Notes: a model not told the origin generated them from the letters alone. 64,000 nucleotides of DNA from Corynebacterium sp. HMSC04H06 (GCF_001815935.1 NZ_KV823414.1:18388-82387); one strand, 5' to 3'. Shown: positions 35,888-46,514, counted from the first letter of the stretch. Numbers and translations: made by a program.

Positions 35888-35927
35888 GAGGCCGGCCCTG
35901 CCTGCGACGGGGAGTCGTTCGCGCACA

Positions 35928-35956
35928 GTAGTTCCAGCGTAGTTCCAACTGTAGTT
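35928..35956. repeat. Three short GTAGTT direct repeats
   Basis: GTAGTTCCAGC, GTAGTTCCAAC and GTAGTTGGGG start at 35928, 35939 and 35951, spaced 11 and 12 bp (about one helical turn). Placed upstream of the CBS gene promoter, they could be an activator array. Also 13 bp from the ypfJ-side terminator. Confidence 0.4.
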
Positions 35957-35968
35957 GGGGCGGATAGA

Positions 35969-36005
35969 CTTAAGCCCCGGTGCGGTATCCCGCCCGGGGC
36001 TTAAG
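35969..36005 (-). terminator. Terminator of the YpfJ-type metallopeptidase gene
   Basis: A perfect 12-bp stem CTTAAGCCCCGG (35969-35980) / CCGGGGCTTAAG (35994-36005) with a 13-nt loop, 26 bp beyond the stop at 36031. Confidence 0.8.
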
Positions 36006-36030
36006 TGGGATAGTTAGCGAAGATGTGGGC

Positions 36031-36924
36031 TTATTTGTAGGCGCCACGGCCCAGGGTGTCGCAGGACTTCATGGAGCCGGACTGGTAGCCGGCCAGGAAG
36101 GACTCCTGGCGCTGCTCGGAGGTGCCGTGGGTAAAGGAGTCCGGATCGACCTGCCCGCCGGAGCGGGACTGGATGTTGTCGTCGCCGACCGCGCGGGCGG
36201 TCTCGATAGCCTCAGCGACCTGCTCCTTGGTGATGGGCTCGAGGAGGGCGTCCTCGCCCTTGTCCGCGTGAGAGGCCCAGATTCCCGCGTAGCAGTCGGC
36301 CTGCAGCTCAATCTTGACCGCGTTGGAATCCTCGCCCGGGTCGTCGTAATTCGACAGGCCGAGGGTGCCCTCGAGGTTCTGGATGTGGTGGCCGAACTCG
36401 TGGGCCACGATGTACATCTGCGCCAGCGGGGCGGAGGAGCCGCCGAAGCTCTCCAGCTGCTGGAAGAAGGAGGTGTCGAAATAGGCGGTGTTATCCGCCG
36501 GGCAGTAGAACGGGCCGGTGGCGGCAGAGGCCGCGCCGCAGCCCGACTGGGTGGTCTGCTCGAAGACCACGCGCTCCGGCTCGGTGTAGTCAATGCCGGC
36601 CTGCTCCGGCAGTACCTCGCTCCACACCCGGTCCAGGGACACGCCGGTGAAGTCCACGCGGCAGTCGTCGTACTTGTTGCCGTCCTCCGGGGTCTGGCAG
36701 TGCTCCAACTCGCTGCCGGCCTCCGGCCCGGAACCGGACTGGCTAGCCGGCTCCTCGGAGCCGAGCAGCCCGCCCAGCTGCCCCGGGCTGCCGCCCAGCA
36801 ACAGGTACAGACCAATGAGGACCACGGTGCCGAGGCCGCCGCCCGCCGCTACGACACCGCCGCGCCCGCCACCGCCGGTACGCGCCCGTTTCCCACTAAT
36901 GTCACCGCCACTGCGAAAAGTCAT
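36031..36924 (-). CDS. YpfJ-family neutral zinc metallopeptidase, membrane anchored
   Basis: A 297-aa protein of the putative zinc peptidase family YpfJ. It begins MTFRSGGDISGKRARTGG, has one transmembrane helix (about 30-46), a short Ser/Gly/Glu linker and an extracytoplasmic domain with the metal motif HEFGHHIQN (about 174-182) plus a downstream ELQADCYAG (about 210) supplying the third ligand. Four Cys outside the membrane may form disulfides. Substrates of this family are unknown. Monocistronic, divergent from aspS, with a strong terminator. Confidence 0.88.
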   Translation of the reverse strand: MTFRSGGDISGKRARTGGGGRGGVVAAGGGLGTVVLIGLYLLLGGSPGQLGGLLGSEEPASQSGSGPEAGSELEHCQTPEDGNKYDDCRVDFTGVSLDRVWSEVLPEQAGIDYTEPERVVFEQTTQSGCGAASAATGPFYCPADNTAYFDTSFFQQLESFGGSSAPLAQMYIVAHEFGHHIQNLEGTLGLSNYDDPGEDSNAVKIELQADCYAGIWASHADKGEDALLEPITKEQVAEAIETARAVGDDNIQSRSGGQVDPDSFTHGTSEQRQESFLAGYQSGSMKSCDTLGRGAYK

Positions 36925-37335
36925 AGCTTAAGTGTGCCATGTCCGAGCCTTAGCTACCTCTTTAACATAAGATTCCGCCGCCGCGGCGGTTCCATTGCGC
37001 CGGCTGAGCCCTGGGTGCGCTGGGAGTGGAGGGAGGGATACTGCCTGGGTGGCCGCGGTTGTGGGGTGGGCTTTGAGCCGTGGCTGTGCCCGGGCCAAAC
37101 CGTGGGCACTGCCCGCGCCGGGCGGGCACCTACTGCCGGCACGTGGGGGACAAGTCACTACCGCTTGCCGTGGGTGGGTAGACTGAAGGCGTCAACTTCT
37201 GCCTCCCGTCGCCGGGCTGGGCGCTGGGGCGCCGTAGGCACTGCGCGATGCGTGCCGCACGGTGGCCGCGGCGCGCCGGGCGGGGATAAAGCGGAAGCTA
37301 CCGAGGAAGCTATGTGTGAAGGGATTTGAGCAACA
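36925..37335. other. Non-coding gap between ypfJ-like gene and aspS
   Basis: 411 bp with no supported gene. It holds a perfect palindrome CCGCCGCGGCGG (36978-36989), a hairpin GCCCGC (37111-37116) / GCGGGC (37122-37127) without T run, and TAGACT at 37179-37184 as a possible -10 that would give aspS a leader of about 145 nt. Some short frames are open, but none has a ribosome-binding site or protein-like composition. Confidence 0.5.
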
Positions 37336-39168
37336 GTGCTGCGTACCCATTTGGCGGGCGAGCTCCGCAAGGATATTGCCGGCGAGACAGTAACGCTTAC
37401 GGGGTGGGTGTCTCGCCGCCGTGACCACGGCGGAGTGATCTTTATTGACCTGCGCGACCGGAGCGGTCTGGCGCAGGTAGTCTTCCGCGAGTCCGAGGTC
37501 GCTGAGCGCGCCCACGACCTGCGGTCCGAGTACTGCATCAAGGTTACCGGCGTGGTCGAGGCCCGTCCGGAGGGCTCGGAGAACCCGAACCTGCCGTCCG
37601 GCGAGATCGAGGTCAACGTCACCGACCTGGCGGTGCTGAACAAGTCGGCGGCCCTGCCGTTCCAGATCGATGATCCGTCGACCTCCGGCGAGGTGGGTGA
37701 GGAAGCGCGCCTGCGCTACCGCTACCTGGACCTGCGCCGCCAGAGCCAGGGCAACGCCCTGCGCCTGCGCTCGGCCGCCAACCGCGCGGCCCGTCAGGTG
37801 TTGGACTCCCACGACTTCACCGAGATCGAAACCCCGACCCTGACCCGGTCCACCCCGGAGGGCGCGCGCGACTTCCTGGTGCCGGCCCGCCTGAAGCCGG
37901 GCTCCTGGTACGCGCTGCCGCAGTCCCCGCAGCTGTTCAAGCAGCTGCTCATGGTCGCCGGCATGGAGCGTTACTACCAGATAGCGCGCTGCTACCGCGA
38001 CGAAGACTTCCGCGCCGACCGCCAGCCGGAGTTCACCCAGCTGGACGTCGAGATGTCCTTCGTGGACCAGGACGACATTATCGCCCTGGCCGAGGAGATC
38101 CTGGTGGCCCTGTGGAAGCTCATCGGCTACGACATCACCACGCCGATCCCGCGCATGACCTACGCGGACGCCATGAAGTACTACGGCTCCGACAAGCCGG
38201 ACCTGCGCTTCGACATCAAGATCGTGGAGTGCACCGACTTTTTCAAGGACACCACCTTCCGTGTCTTCCAGAACGAATACGTCGGCGCGGTCGTCATGGA
38301 CGGCGGCGCCTCCCAGCCGCGTCGCCAGTTCGACGCCTGGCAGGACTGGGCCAAGCAGCGCGGCGCTAAGGGCCTGGCCTATATCACCATCGCCGAGGAC
38401 GGCACCCTGGGCGGCCCGGTGGCCAAGAACATCACCGACGCCGAGCGCGAGGGCATCGCCGAACACGTCGGCGCCAAGCCGGGCGACGCCATTTTCTTCG
38501 CCGCCGGCGACACCAAGTCCTCCCGTGCGCTGCTGGGCGCAGCCCGCGGCGAGATCGCCCGCAAGTTGGGTCTTATTAAGGAAGGTGACTGGGCCTTTAC
38601 CTGGGTCGTCGACGCCCCGCTTTTCGAGTCGGCTGCCGACGCCACCGCCTCCGGCGACGTGGCTCTGGGCCACTCCAAGTGGACCGCCGTGCACCACGCC
38701 TTCACCTCGCCGAAGCCGGAGTGGATTGACTCCTTCGACGAGAACCCGGGCGAGGCCACCGCCTACGCCTACGACATCGTCTGCAACGGCAACGAGATCG
38801 GCGGCGGCTCCATCCGTATCCACCAGCGCGACGTCCAGGAGCGCGTCTTCGACGTCATGGGCATTGGTGAGGAAGAAGCCCGCGAGAAGTTCGGCTTCCT
38901 GCTGGACGCCTTCGCCTTCGGCGCCCCGCCGCACGGCGGCATCGCCTTTGGCTGGGACCGCATTGTCTCCCTGCTGGGTGGCTTCGACTCCATCCGCGAC
39001 GTCATCGCCTTCCCGAAGTCCGGCGGCGGCGTCGACCCGCTGACGGATGCCCCGGCCCCGATCCCGGCCGCGCAGCGCAAGGAGACCGGCGTGGACTTCA
39101 AGCCGGAAAAGAACGCCAAGGTGGATAAGGAATCCAAGCCGAAGTCGCCCGACTCGACGGATAACTAA
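37336..39168 (+). CDS. aspS: Aspartyl-tRNA synthetase (bacterial type, probably non-discriminating)
   Basis: A 610-aa class IIb synthetase. The N-terminal OB anticodon-binding domain starts [16 protein letters not shown] (about 2-17), motif 2 is [21 protein letters not shown] (about 214-235, partly quoted as [14 protein letters not shown]), a bacterial GAD insertion lies near 300-420, and motif 3 has [10 protein letters not shown] (about 534-543). The last 30 residues are Lys/Pro/Asp-rich. GTG 37336 is used. Whether it also charges tRNA-Asn depends on gatCAB, which is outside the window. Confidence 0.97.
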   Translation: MLRTHLAGELRKDIAGETVTLTGWVSRRRDHGGVIFIDLRDRSGLAQVVFRESEVAERAHDLRSEYCIKVTGVVEARPEGSENPNLPSGEIEVNVTDLAVLNKSAALPFQIDDPSTSGEVGEEARLRYRYLDLRRQSQGNALRLRSAANRAARQVLDSHDFTEIETPTLTRSTPEGARDFLVPARLKPGSWYALPQSPQLFKQLLMVAGMERYYQIARCYRDEDFRADRQPEFTQLDVEMSFVDQDDIIALAEEILVALWKLIGYDITTPIPRMTYADAMKYYGSDKPDLRFDIKIVECTDFFKDTTFRVFQNEYVGAVVMDGGASQPRRQFDAWQDWAKQRGAKGLAYITIAEDGTLGGPVAKNITDAEREGIAEHVGAKPGDAIFFAAGDTKSSRALLGAARGEIARKLGLIKEGDWAFTWVVDAPLFESAADATASGDVALGHSKWTAVHHAFTSPKPEWIDSFDENPGEATAYAYDIVCNGNEIGGGSIRIHQRDVQERVFDVMGIGEEEAREKFGFLLDAFAFGAPPHGGIAFGWDRIVSLLGGFDSIRDVIAFPKSGGGVDPLTDAPAPIPAAQRKETGVDFKPEKNAKVDKESKPKSPDSTDN

Positions 39169-39176
39169 GGCGGCAC

Positions 39177-39207
39177 GCCCCGGTCCACGCGGTGCGTGTG
39201 CCGGGGC
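39177..39207 (+). terminator. Hairpin after aspS
   Basis: GCCCCGG (39177-39183) / CCGGGGC (39201-39207), perfect 7-bp stem with a long loop that can itself pair, followed by TTACCGTTT. Probably a terminator, with a weak T run. Confidence 0.6.
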
Positions 39208-39235
39208 TTACCGTTTACCCAGGAGGAGATTTTAG

Positions 39236-40453
39236 GTGGAGACTGCACAGCCGGACCAGCAGGCAATTGTCGCCTTTGCGGAGGACTTATTGTCCAACCG
39301 ATTTGGGGGAACGCAAAAGCTCAGCGACGTTGAAGCCTTGACCGGTTCGGGGCATGCGGTCGTGCTGCGCGCCCGGGTGGCCAATTCCCCGTTCCTCCCG
39401 CACCGATCCGTGGTCATCAAGCACAACCCGGCCACCGGTTATGCCGTGGATGACGCCGCCTTCCTCCGGGAGATCGTGGCCTACCAGTTCACCAACTCCT
39501 TGGCGGCGGATGTGCGCCCCGGGCCGGTATTGCTGGCACACGACGTGGACAGGCGCACGGTGGTGCTCACCGACTCCGGCAATACGGATACCTTCGCCGA
39601 GGCCCTAGAGTCCGCCGACGAGGACGTGCGGCGCACGCTGTTGCGCTCCCTGGGCGCGGAGCTGGGCCAGATGCACGCCGGCACCGCCGACCGCGAGCAA
39701 GACTACGACCTGCTGCTGTCGCGGATGTTGAAAAAGCACCCGGAATACGCCGAGAACCAGGTCCTGCGCGACAAGGCGCTCTATGACTCCATCTACCGCG
39801 GCGTGACCATCGCTGAGGCCGCGGGGCTGGCGGTGCCTGACGAGGTCAAGGGCCTGGCGGACCAGGCGGCCAAATCGCTGCAGTCCGGCCGCTACCGTGC
39901 CTTTACCCCCTTCGACCTGTCGCCGGACAACATCATCGTGGCAGACGACATCCACTTTCTGGACTACGAGTGGGCTGGTTTCCGCAACGTCGGCTTCGAC
40001 GTCGCCTGCGTTATCGCCGGATTCCCGCAGTTCCTCTTCGCCCAGCCGGTCTCCGACGCGGAGGCAGACGTCTTCATCGAGGCCTGGGCCCGGGAGGTCC
40101 ACGGCCTGTGGCCGCAGTTCAAGGACGCCGGCCAGATCCAGCATCTGGTCACCGCCTGCCTGGTCGGCTGGGCCTTTTCCAGCCTGACTACCATGTCCGC
40201 CGGGGGAGTAGAAGTACTCGCTGCCGTCCTGCGCGGCCTCGAGGAAATTCCGGTGGGCCCGGAGGACTCCCTCCTGCGCACCGCGGACCATGGTCCGTTC
40301 AACGACGACGAGCTGCTCATCCGCCGCGATCTCTTCGAGACCTTCGAGGCCCTGTCGCGTTTTGGCAACCGCTGCGAGGATGGCGACTGCCAGCCGGCGG
40401 CTGAATTCGGTGCGCTGGTAGCACGGCGCCTGAGCGAGCCCGGCCAGCGCTAG
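39236..40453 (+). CDS. Aminoglycoside phosphotransferase-like kinase, unknown substrate
   Basis: A 405-aa protein with an APH/choline-kinase fold. A Lys in RSVVIKHNP (about 61) could bind ATP. The catalytic loop reads FTPFDLSPDNIIV (about 224-236): the Asp and Asn of HxDxxxxN are present, but the His is Pro. FLDYEWAG (about 241-248) is the metal-binding Asp segment. The C-terminal 150 residues are helical with CEDGDCQ near the end. GTG 39236 has AGGAGGAG upstream. The substrate is not readable; antibiotic resistance should not be assumed. Confidence 0.75.
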   Translation: METAQPDQQAIVAFAEDLLSNRFGGTQKLSDVEALTGSGHAVVLRARVANSPFLPHRSVVIKHNPATGYAVDDAAFLREIVAYQFTNSLAADVRPGPVLLAHDVDRRTVVLTDSGNTDTFAEALESADEDVRRTLLRSLGAELGQMHAGTADREQDYDLLLSRMLKKHPEYAENQVLRDKALYDSIYRGVTIAEAAGLAVPDEVKGLADQAAKSLQSGRYRAFTPFDLSPDNIIVADDIHFLDYEWAGFRNVGFDVACVIAGFPQFLFAQPVSDAEADVFIEAWAREVHGLWPQFKDAGQIQHLVTACLVGWAFSSLTTMSAGGVEVLAAVLRGLEEIPVGPEDSLLRTADHGPFNDDELLIRRDLFETFEALSRFGNRCEDGDCQPAAEFGALVARRLSEPGQR

Positions 40454-40521
40454 GCAGGCGCGGTACGTAACCCCGCGTTGCGGCCCCGGACGTTGATAAA
40501 GAAAGTGAGGTGCTAGCCACC

Positions 40522-41901
40522 GTGGCTCAAGAAGATCTCTTCGGGGGGATTTCCCCGTCCCCGGAAGCCGAGCAGTCCAGCGGCCTGGCCGGACGCGGGC
40601 AGCAGATGTTTAGTACCCACTCTGGCTCGCCGCTGGCCGCGCGCATGCGCCCGCGCACCCTGGACGAGGTGGTCGGCCAAAAGCACCTGCTCGACCCGGG
40701 CAAGCCCCTGCGCCGACTGGTCGAGGGCTCTGGGGAGGCCTCTGTCATACTGTACGGTCCGCCGGGCACGGGCAAGACCACCATCGCCTCGCTCATCGCC
40801 AGCGCGATGGGGCAGAACTTCGTGGGCCTGTCCGCGCTGGATTCCGGGGTCAAGCAGGTGCGCGAGGTCATCACCCAGGCCCGTCACGAGGCCGCCCGCG
40901 GCGCGCGCACCGTCCTGTTTATCGACGAGGTGCACCGCTTTTCCAAGACGCAGCAGGACGCGCTGCTGGCGGCTGTTGAAAACCGCACCGTGCTGCTGGT
41001 CGCCGCGACCACGGAAAACCCGTCCTTCTCCGTGGTCTCCCCGCTGCTGTCGCGCTCGCTGCTGCTGCAGCTCAACCCGCTAGGCGACGAGGATCTTAAG
41101 ACGCTGGTGGACCGGGCCGTACGCGACGAGCGCGGCCTGGCCGGCCGCATTACCGTGAACGCCGAGGCCCGAGACCAGCTGGTGCTGCTGGCCGGCGGCG
41201 ACGCCCGCCGCGTGCTGACCTACTTGGAGGCCGCGGCCGAGGCCGTGCCCGACGGCGGGGAGCTGGACACTCAGACTATCAAGGACAACGTCAACAAGGC
41301 GGTGGTGCGCTACGACCGCGACGGCGACCAGCACTACGACGTCGTCTCCGCCTTCATCAAGTCGATCCGCGGCTCGGACCCGGACGCGGCCCTGCACTAC
41401 CTGGCCCGCATGATCGAGGCGGGGGAGGACCCGCGGTTTATCGCCCGGCGGCTCATCGTGCACGCCTCGGAGGACATCGGCATGGCGGATCCGACCGCGC
41501 TGCCGACCGCCGTGGCCGCTGCCCAGGCCGCGCAGCTCATCGGCCTGCCGGAGGCGCGGATCCCGCTGGCGCAGGCCACCATCCACTTGGCGACCGCGCC
41601 GAAGTCGAACTCGGTGATTGGCGCTATCGATGCCGCCCTGGGCGACGTGCGCGCCGGCAAGTCCGGCTTCGTGCCCGCCCACCTGCGCGACGGCCACTAC
41701 GCTGGGGCGAAGGATCTAGGCAACGCCGTGGGCTACGTCTACCCGCACGATGATCCGCGGGGCGTGGTGGCCCAGCAGTACCTGCCGGACACCCTGGCCG
41801 ACGCGGTCTACTACCATCCCACCGATCACGGGGCGGAAAAACGCGTGCGCGGCTTCTTGGGCCGCCTGCGGGACATCGTCCGCGGGCGCGGGCGCGGCTA
41901 G
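40522..41901 (+). CDS. rarA: Replication-associated recombination protein A (MgsA family AAA ATPase)
   Basis: A 459-aa clamp-loader-like ATPase acting at stalled forks. It starts MAQEDLFGG and contains [14 protein letters not shown] (about 46-59), Walker [10 protein letters not shown] (about 79-87), Walker [10 protein letters not shown] (about 132-140), sensor 1 AATTENPSF, and the RarA C-terminal region [25 protein letters not shown] 40522 was chosen over GTG 40510, which has no room for a ribosome-binding site. The order rarA-alaS matches mycobacteria (Rv2559c-Rv2555c). Confidence 0.95.
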   Translation: MAQEDLFGGISPSPEAEQSSGLAGRGQQMFSTHSGSPLAARMRPRTLDEVVGQKHLLDPGKPLRRLVEGSGEASVILYGPPGTGKTTIASLIASAMGQNFVGLSALDSGVKQVREVITQARHEAARGARTVLFIDEVHRFSKTQQDALLAAVENRTVLLVAATTENPSFSVVSPLLSRSLLLQLNPLGDEDLKTLVDRAVRDERGLAGRITVNAEARDQLVLLAGGDARRVLTYLEAAAEAVPDGGELDTQTIKDNVNKAVVRYDRDGDQHYDVVSAFIKSIRGSDPDAALHYLARMIEAGEDPRFIARRLIVHASEDIGMADPTALPTAVAAAQAAQLIGLPEARIPLAQATIHLATAPKSNSVIGAIDAALGDVRAGKSGFVPAHLRDGHYAGAKDLGNAVGYVYPHDDPRGVVAQQYLPDTLADAVYYHPTDHGAEKRVRGFLGRLRDIVRGRGRG

Positions 41902-41980
41902 CGGGCACTAGCCGGGCACTAGCACGGTGCCGGACCGGCACGTGAGCAAGCCGGCGGGGCGGGGCGATTTGAGCGTCCCG

Positions 41981-42013
41981 AACTTCACCCGCAGCTGTGG
42001 GGCGGGTAAAGTT
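41981..42013 (+). promoter_or_regulatory. 12-bp inverted repeat upstream of alaS
   Basis: AACTTCACCCGC (41981-41992) pairs with GCGGGTAAAGTT (42002-42013), 11 of 12 positions, around a 9-nt loop. No T run follows. It lies 45 bp before the alaS start, as an operator, leader hairpin or weak terminator of rarA. Confidence 0.5.
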
Positions 42014-42058
42014 GAGCGCTGTTACTGACGTTAGTCGATAGTCAAAGGAAGTTACCTG

Positions 42059-44725
42059 GTGAAGACCCACGAGATTCGGGAGCGCTTTACTGCGCATTTT
42101 GTGAATAAGGGCCACGAGCCCGTCCCCAGCGCCTCGCTGATCCTGGATGATCCTAACCTGCTGTTCGTCAACGCCGGCATGGTTCCCTTCAAGCCCTATT
42201 TCCTGGGCCAGCAGAACCCGCCCTTCCCGAACGGGCTGGCCACCTCCATCCAGAAGTGCGTACGCACCCTGGACATCGAAGAGGTCGGCATCACCACCCG
42301 CCACAACACCTTCTTCCAGATGGCCGGCAACTTCTCCTTCGGTCAGTACTTCAAGGAAGGCGCTATCACTAACGCGTGGGAGCTGCTCACCAACTCGATC
42401 GAGGAGGGCGGCTTCGGACTGGACCCGGAGCGCCTGTGGGTCACTGTCTACGAGACCGACGACGAGGCCGCCAGCATCTGGCACGACAAGATCGGCGTGC
42501 CCGAAGAGCGCATCCAGCGCATGGGCATGGAGGACAATTACTGGTCCATGGGCGTGCCCGGGCCCTGTGGGCCGTGCTCCGAGATCTACTACGACCGCGG
42601 CGCCGAATACGGCAAGGAGGGCGGCCCGGCCGCGGACGACAACCGCTACATGGAGATCTGGAACCTAGTCTTCATGCAGAACGAGCGCGGCGAAGGCAAC
42701 GGCAAGGGCGATTTCGAAATTGTCGGCGAGCTGCCGAAGAAGAACATCGATACCGGCCTGGGCATCGAGCGCGTCGCCTGCCTGCTCCAGGGCGTGGACA
42801 ACGTCTACGAGACAGACCTGCTTCGCCCGGTCATCGACGTGGCCGAGGAGCTGACCGGCTCGAAGTACAACTCGAACCACGAGAATGACATCCGCTTCCG
42901 CGTCATCGCGGACCACTCCCGCACCGGCATGATGCTCATCCTGGACGGTGTGACCCCGTCCAACGAGGGCCGCGGCTACATCCTGCGCCGCCTGCTGCGC
43001 CGCATCATCCGCTCCGCCCGCCTGCTGGGCGCGACCGGGGAGACCATCGAGCGCTTCCTGACCACGGTCATGGACACCATGGAGCCGTCCTACCCGGAAA
43101 TCGCCGACAACCGCGAGCGCATCCTCCGCGTGGCCAAGAACGAGGAAAAGGCCTTCCTCAAGACCCTCGAATCCGGCACCTACCGCTTCGACGAGGCCGC
43201 CGCTGCTGTTAAGGCCGCCGGCAAGAAGACCCTGCGCGGCGAGGACGCCTTCGCCCTGCACGACACCTACGGCTTCCCGATCGACCTGACCCTCGAGATG
43301 GCCGCCGAGGCCGGCCTCGAGGTCGACATGCCTGCCTTCGAGGCCGCCATGGCCGAGCAGAAGGCGCGCGCCAAGGCCGACAACCGCGCCAAGAAGCACG
43401 GGCACACCGATGAGTCGCTCTACCGCGAATGGGTCGACAACCAGCCAACCGTCTTCACTGGTTACGAAGAGCTTCGTTCCGACGCCCAGGTCATCGGCTT
43501 GGTGCGCAACGGCGAGAAGGTCACCGAGGCCGAGGTAGGAGACCAGGTCGAGGTCATCCTGGACCAGACCCCGCTGTACGCCGAGTCCGGCGGCCAGATG
43601 GCCGACCGCGGCCGCCTGGTGGCGGGTGAGACCACCCTGCAGGTCGACGACGTGCAGAAGATCGGCAAGAAGCTGTGGGTCCACAAGGCCACCGTGACCG
43701 CCGGCGGGCTGGACCTGGGCACCCGCATGACCGCGGAGGTCGACGCCGCCTGGCGCCACGGCGCCACCCAGGCGCACACGGCCACTCACCTCATCCACGC
43801 CGCGCTACGCCAGGTGCTGGGCCCGACCGCGGTCCAGGCCGGTTCCATGAACCGCCCGGGCTACCTGCGCTTCGACTTCAACTTCACCGACCAGCTCACC
43901 GAGGCCCAGATGGAGGAGATCGCCCTCATCACCAACCAGGCGGTGGACTCCAACCTGGCGGTCAATACCATCGAGACCTCCCTGGAGGAGGCCAAGGCGA
44001 TGGGCGCTATGGCGCTGTTCGGCGAGAACTACGGCCGCAACGTCCGCGTCGTGGAAATCGGCGGCCCGTTCTCCATCGAGCTCTGCGGCGGCACCCACGT
44101 CGGCGCCTCCTCCCAGGTGGGCCCGGTCTCCGTGCTGGGTGAGTCCTCCGTGGGCTCCGGCGCCCGCCGCATCGAGGCCTACACCGGCCTGGACGCGTTC
44201 AAGTACTTCTCCAAGGAAGCCGCCCTGGTCGAGGGCGTATCCCGCGATTTGAAGGTCCAGACCGAGGAGCTGCCGGACCGGATCGCCCAGCTGAGCGAGA
44301 AACTCAAGGCCGCGGAGAAGGAAATCTCCAGCCTCCGCAAGGCCCAGCTCCAGGCCCAGGCCGCGGACTTCGTGGCCGCCGCCCGCGAGGTCAACGGTTT
44401 CCGGACCATCATGCTGCGCCTGCCGGAGGGCACGGACGGCAACGACCTGCGCACCGTGGCCACGGACTTGAAGAACCGCCTGAAGGACCACGACGGCGTT
44501 ATCGCGCTGGGCGCGAAGAACGGCGAGAAGTTCTCCTTCATCATCGCCGCGACCCCGTCCGCCGTGGAACGCGGCGTGAAGGCCGGTGACATCGTCAAGC
44601 TCTTCGGCGAATACGTCGACGGCCGCGGCGGCGGCAAGCCGGACATGGCGCAGGGCTCCGGCCAGCTGGCCGAGGGAGCCGAGCGCGGCTTCGACGCCGT
44701 CAAGGACATGTTGGAGAATCTGTAG
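42059..44725 (+). CDS. alaS: Alanyl-tRNA synthetase
   Basis: An 888-aa class II synthetase. Motif 1 region [13 protein letters not shown] (about 38-50), motif 2 [14 protein letters not shown] (about 82-95), editing domain with HTATHLIH (about 575-582) and the zinc motif ELCGGTHV (about 677-684), then a C-terminal DHHA1 domain ([12 protein letters not shown] near 863-874). GTG 42059 follows AAGGAAG. Full length and typical; ruvX starts 4 bp after it. Confidence 0.98.
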   Translation: MKTHEIRERFTAHFVNKGHEPVPSASLILDDPNLLFVNAGMVPFKPYFLGQQNPPFPNGLATSIQKCVRTLDIEEVGITTRHNTFFQMAGNFSFGQYFKEGAITNAWELLTNSIEEGGFGLDPERLWVTVYETDDEAASIWHDKIGVPEERIQRMGMEDNYWSMGVPGPCGPCSEIYYDRGAEYGKEGGPAADDNRYMEIWNLVFMQNERGEGNGKGDFEIVGELPKKNIDTGLGIERVACLLQGVDNVYETDLLRPVIDVAEELTGSKYNSNHENDIRFRVIADHSRTGMMLILDGVTPSNEGRGYILRRLLRRIIRSARLLGATGETIERFLTTVMDTMEPSYPEIADNRERILRVAKNEEKAFLKTLESGTYRFDEAAAAVKAAGKKTLRGEDAFALHDTYGFPIDLTLEMAAEAGLEVDMPAFEAAMAEQKARAKADNRAKKHGHTDESLYREWVDNQPTVFTGYEELRSDAQVIGLVRNGEKVTEAEVGDQVEVILDQTPLYAESGGQMADRGRLVAGETTLQVDDVQKIGKKLWVHKATVTAGGLDLGTRMTAEVDAAWRHGATQAHTATHLIHAALRQVLGPTAVQAGSMNRPGYLRFDFNFTDQLTEAQMEEIALITNQAVDSNLAVNTIETSLEEAKAMGAMALFGENYGRNVRVVEIGGPFSIELCGGTHVGASSQVGPVSVLGESSVGSGARRIEAYTGLDAFKYFSKEAALVEGVSRDLKVQTEELPDRIAQLSEKLKAAEKEISSLRKAQLQAQAADFVAAAREVNGFRTIMLRLPEGTDGNDLRTVATDLKNRLKDHDGVIALGAKNGEKFSFIIAATPSAVERGVKAGDIVKLFGEYVDGRGGGKPDMAQGSGQLAEGAERGFDAVKDMLENL

Positions 44726-44729
44726 GTCT

Positions 44730-45263
44730 ATGGCGAAAGTCACACCGGATACTCCCGGCCTAGACGACCCCGGCCCCGGCCGGCGGCTCGGCGTAGACGT
44801 TGGCACTGTCCGAATTGGGGTAGCCGTCAGCGATCGCGACGCGCGCCTGGCGACCCCCGTCGAGACCGTCGCGCGGGTCACCGGCTTCAAGGACCGCGAC
44901 GGCGTGGACATCGATCGGCTCGTTGAGCTGGCCGAACAGTACCAAGTTGCCGAAGTGGTCGTCGGGCTGCCGCGGGATTTGCAGGCCAACGGATCCAAAA
45001 GCGTCAAGCACGCCAAGGAGATTGCGTTTCGTATCCGTCGCCGGTTGGCGAAGTCTGAAACGATGGTTTCGTTAGCACCTGTCAGATTGGCGGATGAGCG
45101 TCTCACCACGGTGGTCGCCACCCAAGCCTTGCGTGCCTCTGGAGTATCTGAGAAGAAGGGCCGTAAAGTGATTGACCAAGCCGCTGCTGTGGAGATTCTC
45201 CAAAGCTGGCTGGACGCCCGCGCGCGAGCATTGTCCGATAAGCAGAATGACGCAGACCAATAA
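44730..45263 (+). CDS. ruvX: RuvX/YqgF family putative Holliday junction resolvase
   Basis: A 177-aa RNase H-fold protein. Catalytic Asp in [16 protein letters not shown] (about 21-36), [12 protein letters not shown] (about 79-90) and DERLTTV (about 116-122) match YqgF/RuvX, variously linked to Holliday-junction resolution and 16S rRNA 5' processing. ATG 44730 lies 4 bp after the alaS stop, and mltG follows after 27 bp, the usual alaS-ruvX-mltG order. Confidence 0.92.
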   Translation: MAKVTPDTPGLDDPGPGRRLGVDVGTVRIGVAVSDRDARLATPVETVARVTGFKDRDGVDIDRLVELAEQYQVAEVVVGLPRDLQANGSKSVKHAKEIAFRIRRRLAKSETMVSLAPVRLADERLTTVVATQALRASGVSEKKGRKVIDQAAAVEILQSWLDARARALSDKQNDADQ

Positions 45264-45290
45264 AGCCTTCGACCTCAGGAGACTAATTTA

Positions 45291-46514
45291 GTGAGCCGCA
45301 ATGAACAGCGCTTGGCTAGGCGCATGGAACCGAAGTTCGTGAAGCGACGACAGCGTGGCTTAGCCGTGCTGATCGCCTCCTTTGTGCTGATCATCGGCGC
45401 GATCGTCTACATCGGTGGCCAGATCCTGGTGGGCGACAAGGGAGGTTCGCGCACCGACTTTGAAGGGACGGGTAACGGCGTGACCCAGCTGATCCAGGTA
45501 CCGGAGGGGTCCTCCATCTCGGAGCTGGGCCCTGACTTGGTGGACAAGGGCGTGGTGAAAAGCGACGAGGCTTTCCAGACTGCCGCCGCCAACAACGTTG
45601 ACGCCGGCTCGCTGCAGCCGGGCTTCTACCGCCTGCAGGAGGAGATGAGCGCAGATTCTGCAGTCAAGGCGTTGCTCGACCTTAACAACCAGGTCGACCT
45701 ACTGGACGTGCAAGGCGGCGCGACGCTCCAAGACGTCTCCGTCATCGGCGGCGACGTGCGCTACGGCATCTACTCCATGATCGAGAAGGTCACCTGCGAG
45801 GAAGGCAACTGCGTCCAGAAGGACGAGCTGGAGCGTGTCGCGGCGACCGTGGACCCGCAGCAGCTGGGCGCCCCGGAGTGGGCTATCGAACCGGTCAAGG
45901 CCCGCGGCGACGATCCGAAGCGCCTGGAGGGCCTCATTGCGCCGGGCCGCTACATCCTGGACCCGAACATGAGCGCCGAGGAGATCCTGACCGATCTGGT
46001 TTCCCGCTCTGCGGAGCAGTACAACGAGACCGACATCGTTGGCCGTGCCCAGGCCATTGGCGTGAGCCCCTACGAGCTGCTTACCTCTGCCTCCCTGGTC
46101 GAGCGCGAGGCCCCGGCTGGCGAGTTCGACAAGGTCGCGCGTGTCATCCTGAACCGCCTGGACGAGCCCATGCGCCTGGAGTTTGACTCCACCGTCAACT
46201 ACGGCCTGGAAGACGTCGAGCTGGCCACCACCGACGAGGACCGCGATCGCAAGACGCCGTGGAACACCTACGCCAAGGATGGCCTGCCGGATACGCCGAT
46301 CGCGTCGCCGTCGGAGGAAGCTATCCAGGCGATGGAGCACCCCGCCGAGGGCGAGTGGCTCTTCTTCGTCACCGTGGATGATCAGGGCACGACTGTGTTC
46401 ACCAACAACTTCGACGAGCACCAGGAAAAGGTCCGCGAGGCCCTCGACTCGGGCATCCTGGACCACCAGCGCCAAGGCACCAACCCGGCCGACGCCGAGA
46501 ACGCTGAAAACTAG
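45291..46514 (+). CDS. mltG: Endolytic murein transglycosylase MltG (YceG-like)
   Basis: A 407-aa inner-membrane enzyme that cuts nascent glycan strands. A basic cytoplasmic N-terminus (about 1-24) precedes one transmembrane helix (about 25-44), a LysM-like region and the YceG domain with LLTSASLVEREAP (about 262-274), where Glu is the catalytic residue, and the substrate-groove segment FDSTVNYGL. GTG 45291 follows AGGAG. The Asp/Glu-rich tail is variable. aroE follows after 20 bp. Confidence 0.93.
   Translation: MSRNEQRLARRMEPKFVKRRQRGLAVLIASFVLIIGAIVYIGGQILVGDKGGSRTDFEGTGNGVTQLIQVPEGSSISELGPDLVDKGVVKSDEAFQTAAANNVDAGSLQPGFYRLQEEMSADSAVKALLDLNNQVDLLDVQGGATLQDVSVIGGDVRYGIYSMIEKVTCEEGNCVQKDELERVAATVDPQQLGAPEWAIEPVKARGDDPKRLEGLIAPGRYILDPNMSAEEILTDLVSRSAEQYNETDIVGRAQAIGVSPYELLTSASLVEREAPAGEFDKVARVILNRLDEPMRLEFDSTVNYGLEDVELATTDEDRDRKTPWNTYAKDGLPDTPIASPSEEAIQAMEHPAEGEWLFFVTVDDQGTTVFTNNFDEHQEKVREALDSGILDHQRQGTNPADAENAEN

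Noticed and set aside
35980-37329. A 449-codon plus-strand open frame opposite the metallopeptidase and into the aspS gap
   Set aside because: Its first two thirds are antisense to a zinc peptidase with a clear HEFGHH motif; the remainder is low-complexity Arg/Gly/Trp and has no start signal.
39236-40453. Aminoglycoside resistance gene
   Set aside because: Only the kinase fold is supported; the catalytic His is replaced and the gene sits in a conserved core context, so resistance cannot be claimed.
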